This document shows, piece by piece, positions 1-7,911 of a stretch of DNA of 19,143 nt; position 1 is the first letter of the stretch; each line of letters opens with the position of its first letter. The stretch lies in NCBI GenBank assembly GCA_002323995.1, contig DCQY01000043.1, forward strand, positions 1 through 19,143, given 5' to 3'. A program made the position numbers and the translations under genes. Origin of the DNA: Akkermansiaceae bacterium UBA1506 (GTDB taxonomy: Bacteria > Verrucomicrobiota > Verrucomicrobiia > Verrucomicrobiales > DEV007). The notes below the pieces were generated by a model. The model had not been told where the DNA came from. It did not search any database and was given only the letters and a program-made list of their open reading frames with translations.

Positions 1-588
1 GCGAGTGGATTCGGCATCGGCCGCGTGAACCGCTTCGCCTTCCTGAGTGATGAGATAGCGCTCGTGTTCTTCGCTGCCTTCCTGCGTATCATTAGCATGA
101 GGAAGGGCTTCGGCGTGCGTTTCGTGAATATCGGGTGAGGTGGATTCAGCGGTTTTTTCTTTAGAGTCAGTGATGTTTTCTTCAATGGAGACGACGTGAG
201 CCTCTAAGGAAGCTTCGAAATCTGGATCGGCATAAGAAACTTCGATTGCTACAGCCGCATCGTAGTGATTTCGTGCCTGATCGGGTTGCTCGGTAGCGAG
301 CAGATGAGAGGCAAGTATACGATGTCCATAACCACTGTCGGGATTGGCGTCGGCGAATGCTTTGAGGATAGCTTCCCAGTTGCCTGCGTCGGTGTGACCA
401 CCTGAAATTTCAAGGGCCTCGTGGAGTTGGGCTTCATTTTTAGGGGCAGTTTCCGCTGCGGCTATGGTGCCTGCGGCACTATCGGGATCTCCGTTTTTGG
501 CCAACTTTTGGGCAAGTTCAATTCTTAGATCCCAGTTATTAGGATCCTCTTCCAGACCTTCCTGTAAAAGTTTTTCCACGCTCTTCAT
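1..588 (-). CDS. TPR-like acidic protein, 3' end beyond window
   Basis: An open frame reads leftward from an ATG at 586-588 and stays open to base 1, so only the first 196 residues are visible. It begins MKSVEKLLQEGLEEDPNNWD, and helices of about 34 residues follow with the spacing and small/large residue pattern of tetratricopeptide repeats (for example around residues 5-40 and 95-125, the latter with an A-x-x-H-Y-x-x-A-V pattern). From about residue 140 it becomes a Glu/Asp/Thr/Ser-rich linker, suggesting a flexible connection to a domain off the window. No signal peptide or membrane segment is visible, so a cytoplasmic scaffold or the N-terminal part of a larger protein is likely. No strong ribosome binding site precedes the ATG. 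It is divergent from the operon starting at 885. In related bacteria such TPR starts can lead into an AAA+ ATPase, but nothing seen here demonstrates that. Confidence 0.75.
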   Translation of the reverse strand, partial: MKSVEKLLQEGLEEDPNNWDLRIELAQKLAKNGDPDSAAGTIAAAETAPKNEAQLHEALEISGGHTDAGNWEAILKAFADANPDSGYGHRILASHLLATEQPDQARNHYDAAVAIEVSYADPDFEASLEAHVVSIEENITDSKEKTAESTSPDIHETHAEALPHANDTQEGSEEHERYLITQEGEAVHAADAESTR

Positions 589-884
589 AGTTGGTTAGAA
601 GCTAGCTACTCGGTGATGGTAAAATTCTGCGTTGAGGGGCGAAGCTTACAAAATATTAAGGGTGCTTGGCTACTAAAATTTAGCGTGGATGAAGGCGAAA
701 TCTACCTTATTAGCTGGCTTTAGTTATGGGAGTCTCGGGAAGGTCTGTGTTTTGACGGGAAAATAAAGGGATCCCTGCGATTTGAGATGTTCTAAAACAG
801 TGAACACGGCAGATCGCCCATTGGAAGCGTGATTGCGCGGGAATTGCAGTTGATCCGGTCGGGCAGATTGCTTAAGACACAAGG
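589..884. other. Divergent intergenic region upstream of amino-sugar operon
   Basis: This gap of about 300 bases separates the leftward TPR-like gene from the rightward operon and should hold both promoters. A TTGACG hexamer lies at 752-757 and a TTGATC/TTAAGA pair with a 16-base spacer at 850-877, but neither has a convincing partner box and spacing, so no promoter is claimed. The gene start at 885 is preceded by AAGG directly against the ATG rather than by a normally spaced Shine-Dalgarno site. No operator palindrome was recognised. Confidence 0.5.
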
Positions 885-1739
885 ATGCCGTTTCAATTCA
901 CTGGATTTGCCGATGAAGCCGAGAAGTCTCTTTCTGATCAAGTGTCTGTTCTCAAGGAAGTGGGGTGGAATGCCATTGAGCTTCGCTTGATTGACGGGAA
1001 AAACGTGTGCGATTTGACTGATGAAGAGTGGCGAAAAGCTTGGGAATACCTTCAAGGTGAGAATATTTCCGTGGTTGGTTTTGGTGGGCAGATTGGTAAC
1101 TGGGCGCGTTCTGTCGATACTGATTTCCAAATCGACGAAGATGAACTGCTACGCGTCGCTCCGCGAATGCGAGAATGTGGCTGCATATTCCTGCGGATTA
1201 TGTCTTATCCCAATTCGACCGGGTCACCTCTCGAGCCTGCTGAGTGGCGTCACGAGGCGGCGCGCCGGATTCGGGCGCTGGCTGAGATCGCTGAGGGCGA
1301 AGGAATTATTCTTGGGCATGAAAACTGCAGTGGTTACGGGGGAACCAGGGAAGGGTTTCTTCAGTTGGTCGAAGAGGTGGATCATTCTTCGTTTAAGCTG
1401 ATCTTCGATACTGGAAACAACACGCTTCATGAGAAAAGTGGTGAAGCGACCTGGGACTATTATGAGGCCTGTCGCGATGAAATTGTTCACGTCCACATTA
1501 AGGCTGCGATCGCTGGCGAAGATGGGGAGTATTCGACCTGCTTCGTTGATGAAGACCCGATTCAGGCGCGAATCCTGGGCGATCTTCAGACCCGTGGCTA
1601 CGATGGTTGGTTGTCGATTGAACCTCACCTCGCCGCGGCGATCCACGCAGGACAGGATATTGACGATTCAGGTCACGCTCGAAAAGTGTGGGTGGATTAT
1701 GCCTCTCGGCTCGAACAGCTCGTAGCGGCCACGTCATGA
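885..1739 (+). CDS. Sugar phosphate isomerase/epimerase family TIM-barrel protein
   Basis: This 284-residue protein has the size and layout of the xylose-isomerase-like TIM-barrel family (AP endonuclease family 2 fold). Expected divalent-metal ligands appear in order along the strands: His-Glu-Asn at 145-147, Asp175 in FDTGN, His202 and His204 in HVHIK, and Glu246 in SIEPH. Family members isomerise or epimerise keto-sugars and inositol derivatives using Mn or Mg; the substrate cannot be read from the sequence. No signal peptide is present, so it acts in the cytoplasm. It is the first gene of a four-gene run; its TGA overlaps the ATG of the nagB-like gene by four bases (ATGA at 1736-1739). Context suggests an amino-sugar or related sugar-phosphate substrate. 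Start at 885 is the only good ATG near the N-terminal strand, although its Shine-Dalgarno support is weak. Confidence 0.88.
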   Translation: MPFQFTGFADEAEKSLSDQVSVLKEVGWNAIELRLIDGKNVCDLTDEEWRKAWEYLQGENISVVGFGGQIGNWARSVDTDFQIDEDELLRVAPRMRECGCIFLRIMSYPNSTGSPLEPAEWRHEAARRIRALAEIAEGEGIILGHENCSGYGGTREGFLQLVEEVDHSSFKLIFDTGNNTLHEKSGEATWDYYEACRDEIVHVHIKAAIAGEDGEYSTCFVDEDPIQARILGDLQTRGYDGWLSIEPHLAAAIHAGQDIDDSGHARKVWVDYASRLEQLVAATS

Positions 1740-2467
1740 AGGTGACTATCCAAAAATCAAAAGCAGAAATGGGTGCGGCGGCGTCGGATTTTGGATCCAG
1801 CCGCATTCGAGATGCGCTCTCTTTGAGAAAGGAAGCTTCTATTATTGTTGCGACGGGTGCTTCCCAGTTCGAGATGCTGGGAAGCCTCAAAGATCAAGCG
1901 CTTCCCTGGCAGCAGATTACCGGGTTTCACCTTGATGAATACATCGGGATCCCGATTGAGCATGAGGCTTCGTTTAGGAAATATTTGTGGCAACGTTTTG
2001 TTAGCCAGTTGCCACTGCCTCTGAAGCAGTTTCATTTCCTCGATGGAGAAGGTAATGTTCTTGCCGAATGTGAGAGGGTTGGAAGGGTAATTCAGCAACA
2101 CCCGATCGATGTGGCTTTTGTTGGTATTGGCGAAAACGGGCACCTCGCCTTCAACGATCCTCCGGCTGATTTTGAAACGGAGGCGCCCTACCTTGTCGTG
2201 GACTTGGATGAAGCCTGCAGGCAACAACAGCTAGGAGAGGGTTGGTTTCCGGATTTTGATTCGGTCCCGAGGCGGGCGATCTCAATGTCAGTCCAACAGA
2301 TCATGAAAAGCAAGACCATTGTCTGCACGGTGCCCGATGCGAGGAAGGCTGAGGCGGTGAAAAAATCTCTCCATGGGAAAGTCTCCCCAGAAGTGCCTGC
2401 GTCTATTTTGCAAACTCACCCGGATTGCCATTTTTTTCTTGATCAGGAAGCCGCCTCATTATTGTGA
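1736..2467 (+). CDS. nagB: Glucosamine-6-phosphate deaminase
   Basis: This 243-residue protein belongs to the NagB/6-phosphogluconolactonase superfamily and would convert glucosamine-6-phosphate to fructose-6-phosphate plus ammonia in the cytoplasm. Visible motifs are the phosphate-binding ATGAS loop at 39-43, Asp67-Glu68 in FHLDEYIGIP, and the catalytic block GIGENGHLAFNDPP at 130-143 with His136. Compared with E. coli NagB, the Asp of NDGH is Asn here (also seen in other bacterial NagB proteins) and the Glu of FNEP is Asp141, a conservative change. The E. coli allosteric extension is not evident and the protein is slightly short (family about 240-270). The start at 1736 was chosen because it overlaps the upstream stop in ATGA; a longer frame from 1688 would run 48 bases into the previous gene and adds a non-homologous stretch. 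Its own stop overlaps the next GTG. Confidence 0.87.
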   Translation: MKVTIQKSKAEMGAAASDFGSSRIRDALSLRKEASIIVATGASQFEMLGSLKDQALPWQQITGFHLDEYIGIPIEHEASFRKYLWQRFVSQLPLPLKQFHFLDGEGNVLAECERVGRVIQQHPIDVAFVGIGENGHLAFNDPPADFETEAPYLVVDLDEACRQQQLGEGWFPDFDSVPRRAISMSVQQIMKSKTIVCTVPDARKAEAVKKSLHGKVSPEVPASILQTHPDCHFFLDQEAASLL

Positions 2468-3378
2468 AGCCATTAGATCTCCAGGTAAATGGGTATGCTG
2501 GGGTTGATTTCAGTTCGTTGAAATTGACTGGAGAGGAGTTGCGCCGGGCTTGCGAGGCCATCAGGAAGGACGGGGCGTTTCAAATCTTGGCAACCGTCAT
2601 TACTGATCACATTGAACACCTAGAGAAAAAATTAAGTAGGCTCGTGGCTTTGCGCGAGGAGGACGAACTAATACGTAAAGTTGTGGCTGGGTTTCATATC
2701 GAGGGGCCGTTTCTCAGTCCCGAACCCGGGTATATAGGGGCGCATCCATCCAGCTTGACCAAACATGCCAATATTGAAGATGCTTGTCGCCTGCTTGATG
2801 CGGCAAGTGGTTTGACAAAGATAGTGACTCTGGCCCCCGAGGTCGATCAGGGAGGGAGAGTCACCCGTTTTCTTTCGAATGAGGGGGTTGTTGTGTCCGC
2901 CGGGCACACCAATGCCAGTCGAGATGAGCTTCGCATTGCGCTTGATCAAGGGCTCTCGATGGTGACTCACCTGGGAAATGGATGTCCAGTCGAACTGCCG
3001 CGCCACGAAAACATTATTCAAAGAATTTTGAGTTTTCGTGAATCTCTGTGGATTGGATTCATACCGGACGGGCACCACGTTGACTTCTTTGCCCTGAAAA
3101 ACTATCTCGACTTAATCGGATTGGAGCGCGTTTTTATGGTTACGGACAGTATATCGGCTTCGGGCCTGGGGCCTGGAACCTACGAATTATCCGGTGAACC
3201 TGTTGAGGTGGATGCTTCTGGAGCAGCTCGCCGTCCTGGTTCGGCCAACCTTTCAGGGTCAACTCTGACGATAGAGAAACTGCGTGAGAATTTGAGCCGC
3301 TATCTCGGATTAAGTGATTCAGAAATTGAGTTGGTGGTTGATATCAATCCTGCGAAAGCCATTAGCGTTACAAAATGA
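2464..3378 (+). CDS. nagA: Compact N-acetylglucosamine-6-phosphate deacetylase
   Basis: This amidohydrolase-superfamily protein should remove the acetyl group from GlcNAc-6-phosphate, feeding the NagB enzyme encoded just upstream. Metal and catalytic signatures are intact: GFHIEGPFL with Glu80, AGHTNAS with His148, THLGN with His169, DGHH around His204 and the TDS motif with the catalytic Asp228. It is only 304 residues against roughly 380 for classical NagA. It starts directly at the first barrel strand (LDLQVNGYAGVDF) and stops at NPAKAISVTK, so both the N-terminal and the C-terminal segments that normally build a second beta-sandwich domain are missing. Frame and length are continuous, so this looks like a natural short form rather than a frameshift. 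The start is a GTG at 2464 overlapping the nagB stop (GTGA), indicating translational coupling. The next gene overlaps its stop in the same way. The specific acyl-sugar substrate is inferred. Confidence 0.85.
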   Translation: MKPLDLQVNGYAGVDFSSLKLTGEELRRACEAIRKDGAFQILATVITDHIEHLEKKLSRLVALREEDELIRKVVAGFHIEGPFLSPEPGYIGAHPSSLTKHANIEDACRLLDAASGLTKIVTLAPEVDQGGRVTRFLSNEGVVVSAGHTNASRDELRIALDQGLSMVTHLGNGCPVELPRHENIIQRILSFRESLWIGFIPDGHHVDFFALKNYLDLIGLERVFMVTDSISASGLGPGTYELSGEPVEVDASGAARRPGSANLSGSTLTIEKLRENLSRYLGLSDSEIELVVDINPAKAISVTK

Positions 3379-4610
3379 AACGAATACTAAAATCTATTGG
3401 GCCGGCGATTATTGTGGCAGCTGTTGTGCTGGGACCGGGGTCAATTCTGACGAGTTCAAAAGTAGGCGCGACTTTCGGGCTGATCGGGCTGCCTGTGGTA
3501 ATTTGCGCAGCTGTCCTCATGATTGGAATGGTGGCTCTGTCGGCCCGTTTGGGAGTCATCTACGAAGGCAGCCTCTGCACCGAGTTACGACAGAGGTTGG
3601 GCCTCGGAGTGACCGTTACGGTCGGAGTGATCCTATTTGGCCTTGTAGCGCTCTTCCAGTCTTCCAATAACATGGCACTGATCGGAGGACTAGAGGCTCT
3701 CTTCGGTAAGGGTGAATGGTCGGTTTCGATGCGTCTGGGTATCCTGATGCTGTTTAACGGGCTGATCGTGGCCTGTCTTTATCTGCTGAGGAATCTCTAC
3801 TCATCAGTGGAAAAGTTGATGAAGCTGCTGATCGGCTTGATGAGTGTTGCTTTTCTCGTAAACCTTATCGTCGCTTACTCTCGTCCTCGGGGCTATGTTT
3901 CGGTCGAGCCATCCGAGGCACCTGATCTGCTGCCGCTCCTTGGCATGATCGGAACGACGTTTTCAGTAGGTGGGGCTTTTTACCAGGCTTACCTCGTGAA
4001 AGAAAAAGGGTGGGGGATTGGTGATGTGGGAAAAGGCTTGGTAGACTCGGTGGTTAGTATTTCTGTCCTTGGGATGATGACAGCTGCGATCCTCCTGACT
4101 TCCTATCGTGTTTTTTACGGACAGGAAGATCCGATCGCCCTGTCATCCGTGGGTGATGTGGCCCTCCAATTGGAACCACTTTTCGGTAGTTGGGCTCGGG
4201 TTGTTTTCGCTTCAGGTATTCTGGCAGGAGCGTTGAGTTCTTTTCTGGTGAACTGCCTGATTGGCGGCACAGTGATGTCTGATGCGGTCGGCAAAGGAGG
4301 CCGATTGTCGGACTCAGGGCCGGTTCACTTCACCGCACTTGCTCTGGCAATTGGGATGGGCGTCGCGATGATGTCTCTTGCCAAAGAAGGTAGCACAGTG
4401 TTGCTGATTACGATTGCACAGGCAATGACGGTGCTCGGGCTTCCCGCTCTGGCGGGCGCCCTCGTCTACCTCGGGACACGAAAAGATTTGGAAGGAGAGA
4501 AAAAGGTGCCTACTCCCATCGTCGTCATTGCATCAATCGGATTTTTCGTTTCTTGTGGCCTCGCCTGCCTCACGGCAATGAAGGTATATGGGAAGTTGAC
4601 GGGGCAGTGA
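3375..4610 (+). CDS. Nramp-fold transporter without metal-ligand motifs
   Basis: This 411-residue polytopic membrane protein has about 11 hydrophobic segments and the overall order of the Nramp (SLC11) family. The first segment reads IIVAAVVLGPGSILTSSKVG where Nramp metal transporters carry DPGN, giving GPGS at residues 20-23. The sixth segment reads GMIGTTFSVGGAFYQAYLV (190-208) where the family has MPH. Thus the Asp, Asn and Met that hold manganese or iron in characterised Nramps are all absent. It is probably a transporter of the APC/LeuT fold in the inner membrane whose substrate is not a transition metal; given that it is the last gene of an amino-sugar operon, an organic substrate or a coupled ion is plausible but unproven. 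Its ATG overlaps the nagA-like stop (ATGA at 3375-3378). No mntH symbol is given because the metal motifs are lost. Confidence 0.8.
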   Translation: MKRILKSIGPAIIVAAVVLGPGSILTSSKVGATFGLIGLPVVICAAVLMIGMVALSARLGVIYEGSLCTELRQRLGLGVTVTVGVILFGLVALFQSSNNMALIGGLEALFGKGEWSVSMRLGILMLFNGLIVACLYLLRNLYSSVEKLMKLLIGLMSVAFLVNLIVAYSRPRGYVSVEPSEAPDLLPLLGMIGTTFSVGGAFYQAYLVKEKGWGIGDVGKGLVDSVVSISVLGMMTAAILLTSYRVFYGQEDPIALSSVGDVALQLEPLFGSWARVVFASGILAGALSSFLVNCLIGGTVMSDAVGKGGRLSDSGPVHFTALALAIGMGVAMMSLAKEGSTVLLITIAQAMTVLGLPALAGALVYLGTRKDLEGEKKVPTPIVVIASIGFFVSCGLACLTAMKVYGKLTGQ

Positions 4611-4665
4611 GAGGTTTGTGTGGCTCGAAGACCCCTAAGATAAATTCTTCGGGCGGTAGTTGCTC

Positions 4666-4687
4666 AGTCTCAATGCCGATTGAGACT
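4666..4687. terminator. Perfect 9-bp hairpin between convergent genes
   Basis: AGTCTCAAT (4666-4674), a GCCG loop and ATTGAGACT (4679-4687) form a perfect stem between the ends of the rightward transporter gene and the leftward sulfatase gene. This is the expected site for a bidirectional terminator. No clear T-run follows on either strand, so it may instead stabilise the 3' ends of the transcripts. Confidence 0.4.
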
Positions 4688-4730
4688 AAGGCGACAAAGA
4701 AACACATATCAGGTCATGAAAGCCTTAAGC

Positions 4731-6140
<1,410 letters not shown>

Positions 6141-6149
6141 ACTTTAATT

Positions 6150-6153
6150 CTCC
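6150..6153 (-). promoter_or_regulatory. Shine-Dalgarno site of first sulfatase
   Basis: GGAG read on the minus strand sits nine bases upstream of ATGAAAATG and is one of the few well-placed ribosome binding sites in the window. It decides in favour of the first of two in-frame ATGs. Confidence 0.6.
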
Positions 6154-6245
6154 AATTGTGCGGAAAACCGAAGTTTTTTGGTAGATCCGGAATTCAGGGG
6201 TTCACTTTGCGCAAAAACTTAATTTTTATATAACCCGAAAGAAAG

Positions 6246-6275
6246 AGAGCCCTACTGCTAGCGCAGCAGGGCTCT
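6246..6275 (-). terminator. Rho-independent terminator of Gfo/Idh/MocA gene
   Basis: A 13-pair stem with a single mismatch (AGAGCC plus a CTGC-type inner stem, TAGC loop) lies 28 bases after the stop of the oxidoreductase gene. On the minus strand it is followed by a short T-rich run (TCTTTC). It separates the oxidoreductase transcript from the sulfatase gene downstream, which therefore probably has its own promoter between about 6155 and 6245. Confidence 0.75.
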
Positions 6276-6302
6276 TAGATTGTTCGCCGGGAATGAAATT
6301 AA

Positions 6303-7691
6303 TTATGCTTTCCAAGGAAGCGGCCACTCGCCGGGGATGGCAGGTGGATACTCCATATTTTCGTCGGGCATCCGGGGAGGATCAGCGTCGAAAGACAGCT
6401 CTTCGGGCATGATGTTAAAATCTGATTGAACGGCTTCGTCCCAATTAACCAATTGGCCGCTCCAAGTTGCGACTCGTCCGAGAGCTGCGGTGAAGGAACT
6501 CTTAGCGCCGAAGTAAGCGTCATTCTGGGGCTTGTCGTTAAGAACCGCATCCCAGAGCTTTTCGTGCTCAGCATCCTTCGGATTCTTTGCTCCGGTGCGA
6601 GGCTTGCGATACTGCCACTTCACATTGCCCTGAAGGTCGGTGATGGTCCCTTTGCCGGGAATCATGATGCCTTCGCTGCCGTGAATCTCCTCATCAACGC
6701 GGCGCCAGCATTTCGGAATCTGACGACACTGACTGTACATTGCCATATTGTTCTGCTCCGGACCATAACGGTATTCAATAAAGTGCTGGTTGTAGATTTC
6801 ACCGATCGTAGCTGACTCGTTTGTACGGGCTCCATGACCTTGGGCGGAAATTGGGTTGCCTCCCATGACTGGGTCACCACTCGCGAACCAGTTGATGACA
6901 TCAATATTGTGGACATGTTGCTCGCAGATATGATCGCCTGAGAGCCAGTCAAACTGCTGCCAGTTTCGGACTTGGAATTCCATTTCGGTATAACCCGCTT
7001 CGCGAGGAGCGGTCCAAGGGCGGTTGCCAACCCAGTAGCAGGAAGCGCCGATCATTTCGCCGATGGCACCTTCCTGATACTTCTGGAAGGACTGCAGATA
7101 GGAATCTTGGCAGTGACGCTGCAGACCAACAACCACTTTTAATTTCTTCTGGTCGGCTTCTTTGGCTGCATTGATCACCTTATTAAATCCATGAGCATCG
7201 ACACAGACGGGCTTTTCCATAAAAACATGCTTACCCTGGGAGACGGCATACTCAAAATGCATGGGGCGGAAACCAGGAGGCGTAGCGATGCAAACGAGAT
7301 CGACCTGATCAACAACCGCTTTGTAAGCGTCGAGGCCTACAAACTGTCGACTCGTGGGTACGTCGATTTGGGCAGACTTACCCATTTTCTCGAGCTGCTT
7401 CTGGATCGCGGGGAGGCCAGAACCACGAAAGCCAGTTCCGTCGATCTTATCAGCGAAAGCTTCCGCCACAGCAGTAAGGCGGGCACCGTCGTTGGCATTA
7501 AGGCTTTGGACAATCGCGCCGGAGTTGCGGCCGCCCATGCCGATCATGCCGACTTTGATTTCATCGCTCCCAGCCACTTGGGCGGAGAGTTCAACAGGAA
7601 GTGCGGTGACTGCTGCTGCTGCCGTTCCCCCTGCTAGAAATTTACGGCGGGAAGCGCGACTTTCAGTGGATGTCTTGGTTTGTTCGCTCAT
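6303..7691 (-). CDS. Tat-exported Gfo/Idh/MocA family oxidoreductase
   Basis: This 462-residue protein is a nicotinamide-dependent sugar oxidoreductase of the Gfo/Idh/MocA family. The N-terminus carries a twin-arginine signal, SRRKFLAGG at residues 14-22 followed by an Ala-rich hydrophobic stretch, so it would be folded with its cofactor and exported. The Rossmann nucleotide loop is KVGMIGMGGRNSGA (46-59) and the family EKP motif is at 159-161 (HVFMEKPVC). Its C-terminal half has the Trp-rich segments typical of the secreted Planctomycetes/Verrucomicrobia branch (NWQQFDWLSGDHICEQHVHN, with His residues likely in the active site). The substrate is unknown; family members oxidise or epimerise sugars and some remove groups from glycans by a redox mechanism, which fits the sulfatase neighbours. 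No Shine-Dalgarno site precedes the ATG at 7691. A terminator follows at 6246-6275, so it is likely monocistronic. Confidence 0.9.
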   Translation of the reverse strand: MSEQTKTSTESRASRRKFLAGGTAAAAVTALPVELSAQVAGSDEIKVGMIGMGGRNSGAIVQSLNANDGARLTAVAEAFADKIDGTGFRGSGLPAIQKQLEKMGKSAQIDVPTSRQFVGLDAYKAVVDQVDLVCIATPPGFRPMHFEYAVSQGKHVFMEKPVCVDAHGFNKVINAAKEADQKKLKVVVGLQRHCQDSYLQSFQKYQEGAIGEMIGASCYWVGNRPWTAPREAGYTEMEFQVRNWQQFDWLSGDHICEQHVHNIDVINWFASGDPVMGGNPISAQGHGARTNESATIGEIYNQHFIEYRYGPEQNNMAMYSQCRQIPKCWRRVDEEIHGSEGIMIPGKGTITDLQGNVKWQYRKPRTGAKNPKDAEHEKLWDAVLNDKPQNDAYFGAKSSFTAALGRVATWSGQLVNWDEAVQSDFNIMPEELSFDADPPRMPDENMEYPPAIPGEWPLPWKA

Positions 7692-7756
7692 AGAGAAGAT
7701 AAGATATGATGAGAGGTTAGAGAGATCTTGGATATTTACTGGGATCTAGACTTTCC

Positions 7757-7794
7757 TCACTCGAGTCTGGTGGAGAGTCTGCCGAATCGAGTGA
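7757..7794. promoter_or_regulatory. 8-bp inverted repeat upstream of oxidoreductase gene
   Basis: TCACTCGA (7757-7764) and TCGAGTGA (7787-7794) are perfect inverted copies separated by 22 bases, about 65-100 bases upstream of the Gfo/Idh/MocA start. Position and spacing would suit an operator or transcript hairpin. No known regulator motif was recognised, so the role is only a guess. Confidence 0.3.
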
Positions 7795-7911
7795 CGACAA
7801 GGCAAGCTCTATAATTCTCTAGATGTTGAGGGCTGGTTGCCCTGAGGGCAAAGGGCGAATCGCGCTGTGCGATGGCGGAATGACGCCCCCAAATTCTGTA
7901 AACCTGATCGG

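Noticed and set aside
1688..1735. Longer nagB reading frame starting inside the TIM-barrel gene
   Set aside because: The extra 16 residues do not look like NagB and the ATGA overlap at 1736 fits the pattern of the two following junctions.
7810..7815. Perfect TATAAT on the plus strand
   Set aside because: No -35 box at the right distance, and it would drive transcription only antisense to the second sulfatase.
7837..7851. TTGCCC-TGA-GGGCAA hairpin after the second sulfatase as a terminator
   Set aside because: Six-pair stem with a three-base loop and no T-run on the minus strand.
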